Below, piece by piece: positions 44,201-54,500 of a stretch of 64,000 nt of DNA. Numbering within the stretch: the first letter of the stretch is position 1; each line of letters opens with the position of its first letter. The position numbers and the translations under genes are program-made. Source of the DNA: Ancylomarina salipaludis (GTDB lineage Bacteria > Bacteroidota > Bacteroidia > Bacteroidales > Marinifilaceae); contig NZ_SAXA01000004.1 in NCBI RefSeq assembly GCF_004122035.1, positions 186,001 to 250,000 on the forward strand. Reading direction: 5' to 3'. The notes below the pieces were generated by a model. The model was given only the letters and a program-made list of their open reading frames with translations. It had not been told where the DNA came from and made no database searches.

Positions 44201-45538
44201 ATGAAACTTTGGGATAAAGGCACGAAGATTAATCAGAATGTAGAAAACTTTACGGTTGGGAAAGATCGCGAGCTTGATTTGCAATTGGCTCCTTTTGATG
44301 TATTGGGTTCATTGGCGCATTGCAAAATGCTGACAAGCATTAACCTTTTGGAATCAGGGGAGTTTACTTTGGTTGAAAAGGAGCTGCAAAAGATATTTAC
44401 TGATATAGAAAAGGGCGATTTTCTGATTGAAGAGGGCATAGAAGATGTGCACTCTCAGGTTGAATTTCTTCTGACTCAGGCTTTAGGCGATGTGGGAAAG
44501 AAGATTCACTCAGGCCGTTCAAGAAACGATCAGGTTCTTTTGGATTTGAAACTGTTTACACGTCATCAGATTGAGCAGTTGGTTGGTAAAGCTCAGGAAC
44601 TTTTTAAGGTCTTGATTGAAAATTCAGAGAAATACAAGGATATTTTGATTCCAGGTTATACCCACTTGCAGGTGGCCATGCCATCTTCATTTGGTTTATG
44701 GTTTGGAGCTTATGCTGAAGCATTAGCTGATGATTTGGCTCTCTTACAGGCAGCTTTTAAGTTGGTTGATCAGAATCCATTGGGATCTGGTGCGGGTTAT
44801 GGCTCTTCATTTCCTCTCAATCGTAAGATGACAACCGAATTGTTAGGATTTGATGACCTGAATTATAATGTGGTTTACGCTCAGATGGGTAGAGGTAAGA
44901 TGGAATTCGCCGTTTTGTCGGCTTTGTCCAACATGGCTTACACCATTGGAAAACTAGCAATGGATGCTTGCTTGTATAACTCTCAAAACTTTGGTTTTAT
45001 CAGCTTTGCTGACGAGTTTACAACCGGAAGCAGCATTATGCCGCATAAAAAGAATCCGGATGTTTTCGAGTTGGTAAGGGCCCGGGCGAATGCGCTTCAG
45101 GTATTACCGGCACAAATACAGGCTGTGAGTTCAAATTTACCTTCAGGCTATCATAGAGATTACCAGCTGACTAAGGAGTTCTTTATGCCGGCATTCGATC
45201 AGCTGATTTCATGTTTAGAAATGACACAAATCATGCTTTCAAATGTGAAAGTCAATAAGCATTTGTTGGATGATGAGAAATACCAGTACCTGTTTACGGT
45301 TGAGATGGTGAATGAATTGGTGCTTAAAGGTGTTCCTTTCCGTGATGCTTACAAACAAGTTGGTGCACTGGTTGAGTCTGGTGACTTTAAATTCGACGGT
45401 CATTTAAACCATCAGCACGAGGGCAGTTTAGGAAATCTCTGTAACGAAGAGATTAAACAGAAGTTAGAAAAAACGATATCTGCGTTCAATTTCTCTAAGA
45501 TTGATAAAGCTTATCAGGAATTATTAGGCAGAAGTTAG
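44201..45538 (+). CDS. argH: Argininosuccinate lyase
   Basis: A 445-aa fumarase/ASL-superfamily enzyme: SGRSRNDQVLLDLKLF, AMPSSFGLWFGAYAEAL, NPLGSGAGYGSSFPL and the signature TTGSSIMPHKKNPD. It splits argininosuccinate into arginine and fumarate, the final step. 21 nt after argE. Confidence 0.95.
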   Translation: MKLWDKGTKINQNVENFTVGKDRELDLQLAPFDVLGSLAHCKMLTSINLLESGEFTLVEKELQKIFTDIEKGDFLIEEGIEDVHSQVEFLLTQALGDVGKKIHSGRSRNDQVLLDLKLFTRHQIEQLVGKAQELFKVLIENSEKYKDILIPGYTHLQVAMPSSFGLWFGAYAEALADDLALLQAAFKLVDQNPLGSGAGYGSSFPLNRKMTTELLGFDDLNYNVVYAQMGRGKMEFAVLSALSNMAYTIGKLAMDACLYNSQNFGFISFADEFTTGSSIMPHKKNPDVFELVRARANALQVLPAQIQAVSSNLPSGYHRDYQLTKEFFMPAFDQLISCLEMTQIMLSNVKVNKHLLDDEKYQYLFTVEMVNELVLKGVPFRDAYKQVGALVESGDFKFDGHLNHQHEGSLGNLCNEEIKQKLEKTISAFNFSKIDKAYQELLGRS

Positions 45539-45595
45539 TATCTTAATAGACGATTGATTTTAAATATTATAACAACCATTATATAATTACAATTT

Positions 45596-46678
45596 ATGTT
45601 GAAACAAGCAAAGTTAATACTTGAAGATGGGAGTGAATACCTGGGTACTTCTTTTGGTTACGAAGGCTCTGTAGCCGGAGAAATGGTTTTTAATACAGCC
45701 ATGACGGGTTATCCCGAAAGTTTAAGTGATCCTTCGTATCGCGGGCAGATTTTGGTGACAACTTTTCCTTTAATTGGGAATTATGGTGTTCCGGGAGACC
45801 GAAAAGAAGATGATTTGTTTCGTCACTTCGAGTCAGAGAAGATTCAGTTATCTGGTTTTGTCGTTTCGGATTACACTGAGGATTTTAGCCACTGGAATGC
45901 CAGTTTGAGTCTTTCGGATTGGATGAAAGAACATCAGATTCCTGGTATTTATGGTGTGGACACACGGGCACTAACCAAGAAGCTTCGAAATGGGGGAAGT
46001 ATGAAAGCTAAGATTGTTTTCGATGATCAGGATTTGCCTTTCGAGGATCCAAATTCCCGTCATTTGGTTTCTGAGGTCAGCACTACAGAAATTAAAACAT
46101 ATGGTAACGGGAAGCACAAAGTTCTTTTGTTGGATTGCGGGGTTAAAAACAATATCATTCGCTGTCTGTTGAAACGAGATACAACAATTACACGTGTTCC
46201 TTACGACTTCGATTTTACGAATGAAGATTACGATGGTTTGTTTATTTCGAATGGCCCTGGCGATCCAAAACTAAATGTTAAGGCTATTGAGCATGTTAAA
46301 ACAGCCATTAATCAGGATCGTCCTATTATGGGAATTTGCCTCGGGACCCAACTGATGGCTTTAGCTGCCGGAGCAGATACTTATAAGCTGAAATACGGGC
46401 ATCGATCACACAATCAGCCTGTGCTATTAAACGGAACCAAGCGTTGTTTTATCACCTCTCAAAATCATGGTTATGCGATCAATACAGATACATTACCATC
46501 AGATTGGGAGGTTTTGTTTGAAAATGCCAATGATAATACCTGTGAGGGAATTAAGCACAAAAGCAAACCTTTCTTTGCCTCTCAGTTTCACCCGGAAGCC
46601 TCAAGTGGGCCTACTGATACTGAGTTCTTGTTTGATGAGTTCATCGAATTGATGGAAAAGTACAAGGGTAAAGCGTAA
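45596..46678 (+). CDS. carA: Carbamoyl-phosphate synthase, small (glutaminase) subunit
   Basis: A 360-aa protein: N-terminal CPSase domain (GYEGSVAGEMVFNTAMTGYPE) and C-terminal class I glutamine amidotransferase with ISNGPGDP, the nucleophile Cys in MGICLGTQLM, and His/Glu in SQFHPEAS. It supplies ammonia to CarB. Linked here to arginine synthesis by operon position, 57 nt after argH. Confidence 0.95.
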   Translation: MLKQAKLILEDGSEYLGTSFGYEGSVAGEMVFNTAMTGYPESLSDPSYRGQILVTTFPLIGNYGVPGDRKEDDLFRHFESEKIQLSGFVVSDYTEDFSHWNASLSLSDWMKEHQIPGIYGVDTRALTKKLRNGGSMKAKIVFDDQDLPFEDPNSRHLVSEVSTTEIKTYGNGKHKVLLLDCGVKNNIIRCLLKRDTTITRVPYDFDFTNEDYDGLFISNGPGDPKLNVKAIEHVKTAINQDRPIMGICLGTQLMALAAGADTYKLKYGHRSHNQPVLLNGTKRCFITSQNHGYAINTDTLPSDWEVLFENANDNTCEGIKHKSKPFFASQFHPEASSGPTDTEFLFDEFIELMEKYKGKA

Positions 46679-46733
46679 AGTAAAAAAGGAGAAGATTTAA
46701 AAGAAAAGTGACTTAACATTAACTCAGAAAAGT

Positions 46734-49700
46734 ATGACTCATAATATAAAGAAAGTATTGGTATTAGGTTCCGGAGCTCTAAAAATTGGAGAGGCTGGAG
46801 AATTTGATTATTCGGGATCGCAGGCTTTAAAAGCCATGAAAGAGGAAGGGATTAAAACCGTTTTGATTAATCCCAATATTGCAACCGTACAGACATCCAA
46901 AGGGATTGCTGATGAAATTTATTTTTTACCTGTGACCCCATATTTTGTGGAACAAGTGATTCTTAAAGAAAAACCCGATGGTATTCTTTTGGCATTTGGC
47001 GGGCAAACAGCCTTGAATTGCGGGATTGAGCTTTTTAATGCCGGAACACTTGAAAAATATAATCTGAAGGTTTTAGGTACGCCTATCGAAACCATCATCA
47101 AAACAGAAGATAGAGAGATTTTTGCTAACGAGCTTCGCAAGATCGACGTGAAGACGCCAAAGAGTATGGCTGTAGAGTCGATTGATGATGCTTTAGCGGC
47201 AGCAGGAGAGTTGGGTTTCCCGATTATTGTTCGTGCAGCCTTTACCCTTGGTGGACAAGGTTCAGGTTTCTGTAACAATATGGATGAATTGAGAACTCTG
47301 GCAGAAAATGCCTTATCCTATTCGTCTCAAATTTTGGTAGAAGAATCTTTAAAAGGATGGAAAGAGGTTGAATACGAGGTGGTACGCGATGCTTACGACA
47401 ACTGTATTACCGTTTGTAATATGGAAAACTTCGATCCGCTGGGAATTCATACGGGTGAGAGTATCGTGATTGCTCCTTCGCAAACCCTGACGAACTCTGA
47501 ATATCACAAACTCAGATCGCTGGCTCTTAAAATCATCCGTCACATGGGTGTGGTTGGGGAATGTAATGTGCAGTATGCTTTGGATCCAAATTCCGAGGAT
47601 TATCGTGTGATTGAGGTGAATGCTCGTCTGTCTCGTTCATCAGCTTTAGCTTCAAAGGCAACGGGATATCCTTTGGCTTTTGTTGCTGCAAAACTGGGCT
47701 TGGGTTATGCCCTTCAGGATTTGAAGAATGCGGTGACTAAGACCACAACGGCTTGTTTTGAGCCTGCTTTGGACTATGTGGTGTGTAAAATTCCCCGTTG
47801 GGATTTAAATAAGTTCGAAGGGGTAACCAAGGAAATTGGTTCCAGTATGAAATCGGTGGGTGAAGTGATGGCCATTGGTAGAAACTTTGAAGAAGCGATT
47901 CAGAAAGGCCTTAGAATGATCGGACAGGGGATGCACGGTTTCGTTGGTAATCCACATTCAAAGTTTGAAGATGTTGATCAGGAGCTTTCTAATCCAACGG
48001 ATATGCGAATTTTTGCTATCGCACAAGCTTTTGAGAAAGGGTATTCTGTCAATCAGATTCACGACTTAACAGCGATTGATAAGTGGTTCTTAAGTAAATT
48101 GGAGAATATCAGCAAGCTAAAATGGGAGCTTAAAAAGTTTAATCAGCTTGATGCTTTGGATTCGACTCTTTTGAGAAAAGCTAAGGTGTATGGTTTCTCT
48201 GATTTTCAGATTGCACGTTTTGTTTTAAAACCACAAGATGGCAATATGGAAGCTGAGCTTTTGCAGGTGAGAAATGCCCGTAAAAAACTCGGTATTGTTC
48301 CTGTTGTGAAGCAAATTGATACCCTTGCTGCTGAATATCCTGCTCAAACCAACTACCTTTATTTGACTTATAGTGGAAGTGAAAATGACTTGACTTATGA
48401 GAATGATAATAAGTCTGTTATCGTTTTGGGTTCGGGTGCTTATCGTATTGGTTCCAGTGTGGAATTCGACTGGTGTAGTGTGAATGCTTTAAATGGTGTG
48501 AAGAAAGAAGGTTACCGATCAGTCATGATTAACTACAATCCGGAAACGGTGAGTACGGATTATGACGTTTGCGACCGTTTATACTTCGATGAACTATCAT
48601 TTGAAAGAGTTCTTGATATTATCGAATTAGAGCAGCCTAAGGGCGTTGTGGTATCAGTAGGAGGTCAAATACCTAATAACTTATCGATGCGCTTGCACAA
48701 AGCGAATGTAAAGGTTTTAGGCACATCTCCCGAAAGCATCGACAGAGCGGAAAACAGAAAGACTTTCTCAGCTATGCTTGATTATTTAAAAATTGATCAA
48801 CCCCGTTGGGAAGAGCTGACAAGCATTGAGGCCATCCACAATTTTATAGATGAAGTTGGATTCCCTGTGCTGATTCGTCCAAGTTATGTCCTTTCAGGTG
48901 CAGCTATGAATGTGGTATCCAATAAGAATGAATTGGAACATTTCTTAAATCTGGCGACTCAGGTATCAAAACAATATCCGGTTGTGGTTAGTGAGTTTAT
49001 TCAGCAAGCCAAGGAAATTGAGTTTGATGGTGTTGCTAAGGATGGTGAGGTTTTGATTGATGCGATCTCTGAGCATGTTGAGTTTGCTGGGGTTCACTCA
49101 GGAGATGCCACATTGGTATTTCCACCTCAAAAGCTGTATTTCGAGACGATTCGTCGAATTCGTAAGATTGCAAAAGAAATTGCGAAATCCTTAAATATTA
49201 CCGGACCATTTAATATGCAGCTTCTGGCAAAGGATAACGATATAAAAGTGATCGAATGTAATTTGAGAGCCAGTCGTAGTTTCCCATTTGTATCGAAAGT
49301 TATGGATTACAATTTTGTGGAATTAGCTATGAAAGCCATGCTGAATGGAACTATTCCATCGCAGATGCCTTCTATGTTTGAATTGGAAAATATTGGGGTG
49401 AAAGCCTCACAATTCTCTTTCTCAAGACTGTCAAAAGCAGATCCAATTTTGGGTGTCGATATGGCTTCGACGGGTGAAGTGGGCTGTATAGGACCGGATT
49501 ATTATGATGCAATACTAAAGTCAATGATTTCAGTGGGTTATCGCATCCCGAAGAAAGCTGTTTTAATTAGTAGTGGACCTATTCGCTCGAAGATTGAACT
49601 GCTTCAGAGTACTCAGATGCTTCAGGAGAAAGGTTACAAACTATATGGAACACGCGGGACAGCAAAATTCCTTTCTGAGAATGATGTTGAGATAGAAGCT

Positions 49701-49958
49701 GTCGCCTGGCCGGATGAAAAGGGTGAGAAAACAGCCTTGGATTTAATTCGAAACAAAGAAGTTGATTTTGTCATTAATATTCCAAAGAATTTGAGTGAAA
49801 ATGAGCTTTATAATGATTATCAAATCAGACGTGCAGCTATTGATCTGAATGTGCCTTTGGTAACCAATGCTCGATTAGCCAGTGCGTTTATTTACTCATT
49901 CTGTAAAAAATCGTTGGAGACTTTGGATATCAATACTTATAGCCACTATTTATCCTAG
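46734..49958 (+). CDS. carB: Carbamoyl-phosphate synthase, large subunit
   Basis: A 1074-aa protein with two homologous ATP-grasp halves (each starts VLVLGSGALKIG / VIVLGSGAYRIG) and a C-terminal allosteric MGS domain (KIELLQSTQMLQEKGYKL). The first half has GGQTALN and AFTLGGQGSGF. It makes carbamoyl phosphate, used for citrulline and pyrimidines. Last gene of the operon, followed by a strong terminator. If the attenuators control the whole operon, carbamoyl-phosphate supply would respond to arginine. Confidence 0.95.
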   Translation: MTHNIKKVLVLGSGALKIGEAGEFDYSGSQALKAMKEEGIKTVLINPNIATVQTSKGIADEIYFLPVTPYFVEQVILKEKPDGILLAFGGQTALNCGIELFNAGTLEKYNLKVLGTPIETIIKTEDREIFANELRKIDVKTPKSMAVESIDDALAAAGELGFPIIVRAAFTLGGQGSGFCNNMDELRTLAENALSYSSQILVEESLKGWKEVEYEVVRDAYDNCITVCNMENFDPLGIHTGESIVIAPSQTLTNSEYHKLRSLALKIIRHMGVVGECNVQYALDPNSEDYRVIEVNARLSRSSALASKATGYPLAFVAAKLGLGYALQDLKNAVTKTTTACFEPALDYVVCKIPRWDLNKFEGVTKEIGSSMKSVGEVMAIGRNFEEAIQKGLRMIGQGMHGFVGNPHSKFEDVDQELSNPTDMRIFAIAQAFEKGYSVNQIHDLTAIDKWFLSKLENISKLKWELKKFNQLDALDSTLLRKAKVYGFSDFQIARFVLKPQDGNMEAELLQVRNARKKLGIVPVVKQIDTLAAEYPAQTNYLYLTYSGSENDLTYENDNKSVIVLGSGAYRIGSSVEFDWCSVNALNGVKKEGYRSVMINYNPETVSTDYDVCDRLYFDELSFERVLDIIELEQPKGVVVSVGGQIPNNLSMRLHKANVKVLGTSPESIDRAENRKTFSAMLDYLKIDQPRWEELTSIEAIHNFIDEVGFPVLIRPSYVLSGAAMNVVSNKNELEHFLNLATQVSKQYPVVVSEFIQQAKEIEFDGVAKDGEVLIDAISEHVEFAGVHSGDATLVFPPQKLYFETIRRIRKIAKEIAKSLNITGPFNMQLLAKDNDIKVIECNLRASRSFPFVSKVMDYNFVELAMKAMLNGTIPSQMPSMFELENIGVKASQFSFSRLSKADPILGVDMASTGEVGCIGPDYYDAILKSMISVGYRIPKKAVLISSGPIRSKIELLQSTQMLQEKGYKLYGTRGTAKFLSENDVEIEAVAWPDEKGEKTALDLIRNKEVDFVINIPKNLSENELYNDYQIRRAAIDLNVPLVTNARLASAFIYSFCKKSLETLDINTYSHYLS

Positions 49959-49983
49959 GCTTCTAATCAATTAACCAAAATTA

Positions 49984-50020
49984 ATCCTGACAGGCTTTGA
50001 GCTTTGTCAGGATTTTTTTT
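49984..50020 (+). terminator. Terminator of the arg-car operon
   Basis: Perfect 9-bp stem ATCCTGACA / TGTCAGGAT (49984-49992, 50005-50013) then T-run. Confidence 0.92.
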
Positions 50021-50091
50021 GATACAGGAATCATACTCCATGCATATCTTCTGTTTTAGTATGGAAAATAATTAGTTTTGTTTTCATTTAT

Positions 50092-50889
50092 ATGACGATT
50101 GGATCAACTATGGCTTTAAACTTCGATTATTCTAATGCAGCAGGTCAGTATACCTTTTCAACTTTTGAAAGTAAAGTTCGATCGAGCGTACCCTATTTCG
50201 CTTACTTACCACCCAATTGGAATCCCAATGGGAGTTATCGATTGATCTTGTTTTTGCATGGGCAGGGAGGTGATGAAACAACTTTCTCAAAGTATGTTAG
50301 GGAGGATGACTTAAATCAATGGATTAAGTTGGGAGAGATTCCTGATGTTGTGATTGCAGGTATTCGGGGAAATGAAGATCCGGATCTGATTCAGTGGTTT
50401 ACACCTGAAAATGAGGCTTTGCTTGTACCGGAAATCAACGGGGAATTTATCGAATTTTGCAGAACGAATTTTAAAGCCGGGAGTATAGAAAAAGGCGTGT
50501 CGCTTGAGGGGCATTCCCGGGGAGCCGGAGGTGCCTTGCATTATCTGTTTAAATATCCGGAGAGTTTTAAATCTGTTATTGCCATAGGCTATGTTAGCGA
50601 TTACAGCCTTGAGATGAATAAAGATCTGGCTGAAAGGAACAGACAGGCTTTAGTTGAATCAGGAGTGAACTTGTATCTTGAAATTGGAACTGAAGATCGT
50701 TTTGTTAGAAACCAAAACAGAAAGGCCTCTTTCGAGATGCATGATTTTTTGGATAAAATAAAACTACCCCACAGCTTTGAGTATCTGTATGGGGTAGAAC
50801 ATGGTTTTGATAGCTTTTGGCAGCATTATTCTGATGATGACATGCAGAATGGTCTAAGACATCTGAAAAGGCATTGTGATGGACTATAG
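50092..50889 (+). CDS. Alpha/beta hydrolase (esterase type)
   Basis: A 265-aa hydrolase. Oxyanion region LILFLHGQGGDE, nucleophile Ser in LEGHSRGAGGALHY, acid residue in LEIGTEDRF and the catalytic His in YGVEHGFDSFW. No signal peptide is visible (alternative ATG at 50110). The layout resembles esterase D / PHB-depolymerase-like proteins acting on small esters. Its stop codon touches the stop of the opposite-strand lipoprotein gene with no spacer. Confidence 0.8.
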   Translation: MTIGSTMALNFDYSNAAGQYTFSTFESKVRSSVPYFAYLPPNWNPNGSYRLILFLHGQGGDETTFSKYVREDDLNQWIKLGEIPDVVIAGIRGNEDPDLIQWFTPENEALLVPEINGEFIEFCRTNFKAGSIEKGVSLEGHSRGAGGALHYLFKYPESFKSVIAIGYVSDYSLEMNKDLAERNRQALVESGVNLYLEIGTEDRFVRNQNRKASFEMHDFLDKIKLPHSFEYLYGVEHGFDSFWQHYSDDDMQNGLRHLKRHCDGL

Positions 50890-51675
50890 TTAGGATCCTA
50901 AAATGATTTTTCTAACGAGAGATTCCACATCAATTGTATCATCAGTGAATTTGTATCCAATCTGGAAAATGAGACCATCGTGCCATGCGTAATAGATCGA
51001 AGCCCCGGTTGAGGTGTGTTCAATATAGTTTTTAGACTCATCGTATGAGTAATATGGATACATGGTCGACCAATTCCTGAATCGATCTTTATAGAATAGT
51101 GGCAGTTCGGGAGTTAATTCCAATTTCTGATAGATTCGAACATCTACCGGTTCACTGGGCCCATCCATTTTGAATTCTTCAATCCATTTGTCAATAGGAT
51201 CATCTTCTGATGCCGTATCAATAAAGGGGTTATCCGGAAGTTGGGTTGCAGATATAATGAAGAAATCCTGGTTGTTTGCCTTGTATTCAGCTGCTTCTTC
51301 TAAATAAGCGATCTGAATTTGAAAGACAAGCTTATTACTTCTATTCCAAAACGTGACAATATTTGCTTTTTCAGTACCTGTTGTAAAAGGAAAATCATCT
51401 ACAGATGGTAAGTGAATGGCAGCCTCCATTTCTTCAGGAATACTTGTTAGAGCTTCAGAAATAAGCGTTGGTTTGTAATAATTGACCCCTTCAGCCTTAG
51501 GATTTTCTAAAATCTTAAAATCGTAATTATATGTTCTCGCATCACCATTTATCTTCTCTAATTTTTCAACTAAAGCTTCGTTTTCATCAACATATCCAAG
51601 ATATTTGGACTCTTTCTTGCAAGAGAAAAATACGATGCTCAAGGTAATGATCGATAGGGGTAAAAACGCTCTCAT
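50890..51675 (-). CDS. Hypothetical lipoprotein
   Basis: About 261 aa from ATG 51675 (MRAFLPLSIITLSIVFFSC), giving a lipobox FFSC; the longer frame to 51705 lacks a good signal. The mature part is acidic and mixed alpha/beta with several Trp/Tyr-rich segments (YYAWHDGLIFQIGYKFTDD). I do not recognise a domain. Probably anchored to a membrane and facing the periplasm. It may share a transcript with nothing, because the upstream M28 peptidase ends 170 nt away on the same strand. Confidence 0.7.
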   Translation of the reverse strand: MRAFLPLSIITLSIVFFSCKKESKYLGYVDENEALVEKLEKINGDARTYNYDFKILENPKAEGVNYYKPTLISEALTSIPEEMEAAIHLPSVDDFPFTTGTEKANIVTFWNRSNKLVFQIQIAYLEEAAEYKANNQDFFIISATQLPDNPFIDTASEDDPIDKWIEEFKMDGPSEPVDVRIYQKLELTPELPLFYKDRFRNWSTMYPYYSYDESKNYIEHTSTGASIYYAWHDGLIFQIGYKFTDDTIDVESLVRKIILGS

Positions 51676-51845
51676 AAGTATGAAATTATTGATTATATTC
51701 CACAAAAATAGTGCTTCTTATCTAGAAAATCAGAATTTTACTGAACAAATAATAATTAAAAATGAAATGACATATTAAGTTTTTGTTGATAAAAGAATCT
51801 GAATTGTGGATGAGTGACCTTAATTTTAAGACTTGAAGCTTTGCT

Positions 51846-53345
51846 TCAAAGTTGATTAGCAAGCTCCCAAGCAGTAAGGAAAACGAGTTGTGCAACACGC
51901 TCAATATTTTTATTGTTTAATTTATCTGCGGTGTCATTTTCTGTATGATAGTCTTGATGGAGACCATTAAAATACATGATGGCAGGAATGCCTTTTCGAA
52001 CAAATGAGGCTTGATCAGAAGCCCCGTAGAGTGGGTTGTTGGGCTGATCGTATTCATAATCGAGAATGAGTTTGGGATGCAGAGTGTTAAGACTATCACT
52101 CATCTTTTTCAGTTTAGGGTTTAAATGAGAAGTTCCTAAGAGGTAGATATAGTCGCTTTTAGAATGCTTGTCATCCATTCGACCCAGCATATCTAAATTC
52201 AGATTTGTCTTAATAGATTTTAAAGGAACCGGTGAATGATCGATAAAGTATTTAGAGCCCAACAGGCCTTTTTCTTCCCCTGTAAAGGCGACAAACAGAA
52301 TGCTGCGTTTGGGTCTGATTCCATTATTGACAGCTTCTTTAAAAGCTTTTGCGATTTCGATTACGGCAGCAGTTCCCGAAGCATTATCATTTGCACCATA
52401 GAATAAATGTTCTCCCTGTTTGCCTAAATGGTCGTAATGCGATGAAATAACAATGTACTCATTAGGTTTTTCAGAGCCTTCAATCAGAGCATATACATTT
52501 TCAGTTTTAATAATATCGTCTTCCTTATTAAGTTCAAAATGGATTGGACAGTTTGTCGTTTTATTGAGATGTTTTTGTTTATTCGCTATTTCTTTTAATT
52601 CTTTTGTCTTCAGTCCTGTCAGTGTTTTTGCCATTTGTGTTGAGATGGGAATAATGAGTTTCTCTTTTAAGCATGTGTACAAATCAGTTTGACTGGAGAG
52701 ATGTGTTGAGTCTTGAATGGGTTCATTTAGCAGAAATCGTTGATTTCGTACACGCTTTTTTGTATTCAAAAACCGATTGAATACTTTATTATTGATGGGA
52801 TCATTAAAAAGAATTAGTTTGGGAGTTGAGTGTTTCCATATGTGATGGGCACGGCCGTATGCTTTATGAAAATTTGAAGTTAGAAAAAGTACGGCTTTAT
52901 CAGTAAAATCAATTTCTGAAAAGTTTTCTATTGGCTCATTACCAATAAAGACAACATTGATATTCAATGAAATAGAATCCTGTCGGGGGTCAGCAATAAA
53001 GTCTTTATAATTAGAAAAGCTCTTTCTTTCAGTCTGTATTTTACCTGAAGGTAATTTGAGTTTCGATAAATTAAAGCTTTGGAAATAGTTTAAGCTATCG
53101 GTGTTTTTGTTGATACCCGTAAGTCCGCAATTTTTGAATTGATTGTAGATAAAGTTCGCAGCAAGTTTCTGGCCTTTCGTTCCCGTTTCGCGACCTTGCA
53201 TTTTGGCAGAGCTCAAAACTTCAACATTTTTTTTGAGTTCTTTCTCGTTAATTTGTCGAGCGAAGTCAATATTAGAATAGTTTTGTGAAAAACCAGCCAA
53301 CGGAAGGCCTATGGATAATAATAAGTAAAATCTTAATCGTTTCAT
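51846..53345 (-). CDS. Exported M28-family aminopeptidase
   Basis: A 499-aa precursor with a signal peptide (ending AGFSQ). The zinc-peptidase core lies in the C-terminal half: SSHYDHLGK (His, Asp), GANDNASGTAAVIE (bridging Asp), FTGEEKGLLGS (catalytic and metal Glu), NLDMLGRMD (Asp) and DYHTENDTADK (His). A PA-like insertion precedes it. M28 enzymes remove N-terminal amino acids from peptides; this one acts in the periplasm or outside. Confidence 0.92.
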   Translation of the reverse strand: MKRLRFYLLLSIGLPLAGFSQNYSNIDFARQINEKELKKNVEVLSSAKMQGRETGTKGQKLAANFIYNQFKNCGLTGINKNTDSLNYFQSFNLSKLKLPSGKIQTERKSFSNYKDFIADPRQDSISLNINVVFIGNEPIENFSEIDFTDKAVLFLTSNFHKAYGRAHHIWKHSTPKLILFNDPINNKVFNRFLNTKKRVRNQRFLLNEPIQDSTHLSSQTDLYTCLKEKLIIPISTQMAKTLTGLKTKELKEIANKQKHLNKTTNCPIHFELNKEDDIIKTENVYALIEGSEKPNEYIVISSHYDHLGKQGEHLFYGANDNASGTAAVIEIAKAFKEAVNNGIRPKRSILFVAFTGEEKGLLGSKYFIDHSPVPLKSIKTNLNLDMLGRMDDKHSKSDYIYLLGTSHLNPKLKKMSDSLNTLHPKLILDYEYDQPNNPLYGASDQASFVRKGIPAIMYFNGLHQDYHTENDTADKLNNKNIERVAQLVFLTAWELANQL

Positions 53346-53439
53346 ACAGAATATTAGATATCATAAAATTTAAAAATAGTGATTTTATATTAAGATTAGA
53401 TACCTGCACCTTAGGTTTAATTTTAATAGTACAAAATAA

Positions 53440-53763
53440 ATGCATATGACAAGAATACATTTTCACGAAAGCTTTTACGATATGATCCTGCAAGGGGAGA
53501 AGACTCAAACGGCTCGTATTGAAGAGCCACATTATCCACTTGGGACGGCTATGGCTGATTTTTCAGATGGGAAAAGTTTACCAATTGAGATTGTTGAAAT
53601 TACGTATCAGACTATTAATGAAATGAGTTTGAGTGCTGTACAAAAGGATGGCTTTAACACCAAGGATGAATTATGGAATGCTTTACTTGGTTTTTACCCA
53701 CATTTGCAAGCAGATGATCTGTTAATGTTGGTCGAATTTAGATGCATTATGAATAAAAAATAA
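53440..53763 (+). CDS. ASCH-domain protein
   Basis: A 107-aa protein with the PUA-like ASCH plan: FHESFYDMILQGEKTQTARI (conserved Lys/Thr/Arg), LGTAMADFSDGKSLPIEIVEI and a final DDLLMLVEF strand. ASCH proteins bind RNA or modified nucleosides and some are amidohydrolases. Start at ATG 53440; ATG at 53446 is also possible. Confidence 0.82.
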   Translation: MHMTRIHFHESFYDMILQGEKTQTARIEEPHYPLGTAMADFSDGKSLPIEIVEITYQTINEMSLSAVQKDGFNTKDELWNALLGFYPHLQADDLLMLVEFRCIMNKK

Positions 53764-54056
53764 AATATTTAAAGTCTTTCTTCGTTATAGATATTAAACT
53801 ACTTGTTTTTGAGGGTGATATATGTTGGTGTGATTTCTTTAGTCATAATTATTTTGACGTTAGTCTAAATAATTTCATATTTCATCATTAATTATTAATA
53901 AAAAAGTTTTATAATTGTCAGAGAGAAATTTAATTAAATAATTCTCATTGATATTTTGAGTACGGGAATATAAGTTCTCAATAGTCGTTTATTAGGAACA
54001 TTAATTAGAGATAAAAAATATACTTACAACCATTCACTTGAAAAATAGATCAAATT

Positions 54057-54332
54057 ATGAAGAACGTTGCAGAATATAGCCATATTGTAGAAAAGGAAAT
54101 TGAACAACATAAAATTGAGGCTCGTAAAATATTAGACAAATTCGAAAAGAAGTTTAATAAAGGAAGTTTGGTTGTTGCTCATCATTTTAATCATGTGAGT
54201 TCTGAATTAATCAGATTGGTAAAGTCGGAGCTTGAAGCTGCAGGTTTTAAACCTGAATTTGTAGGCAATAAACCTAACGGACACATTGTGTTAAGGGTGA
54301 GTTTAATTCAATCTGCAATGATGTGTAATTAG
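54057..54332 (+). CDS. Small hypothetical protein
   Basis: A 91-aa cytoplasmic protein. The first half is a charged helix (YSHIVEKEIEQHKIEARKIL), the second an alpha/beta part (GSLVVAHHFNHVSSELIRLV, NGHIVLRVSL). No Cys cluster or catalytic motif. I do not recognise the family. A long leader region of about 290 nt separates it from the ASCH gene, and a terminator follows, so it is probably monocistronic. Confidence 0.6.
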   Translation: MKNVAEYSHIVEKEIEQHKIEARKILDKFEKKFNKGSLVVAHHFNHVSSELIRLVKSELEAAGFKPEFVGNKPNGHIVLRVSLIQSAMMCN

Positions 54333-54368
54333 AATATTATTTTGGGTTAATAATTTTTACACAAGATA

Positions 54369-54404
54369 TGAGAGTTGTTGGTTTTACCTTCAACTCTTTT
54401 TTTT
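54369..54404 (+). terminator. Terminator of the 91-aa protein gene
   Basis: 7-bp stem AGAGTTG / CAACTCT with a 13-nt loop, followed by T8. Confidence 0.85.
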
Positions 54405-54500
54405 GCCCATAAAATATTAAAGAAAGCTTGATAATATGAAGCTCTAATGTGTATTAAGTATAATATTATTGTAACTTTATTTCCAATAAAAAGGAAAATA

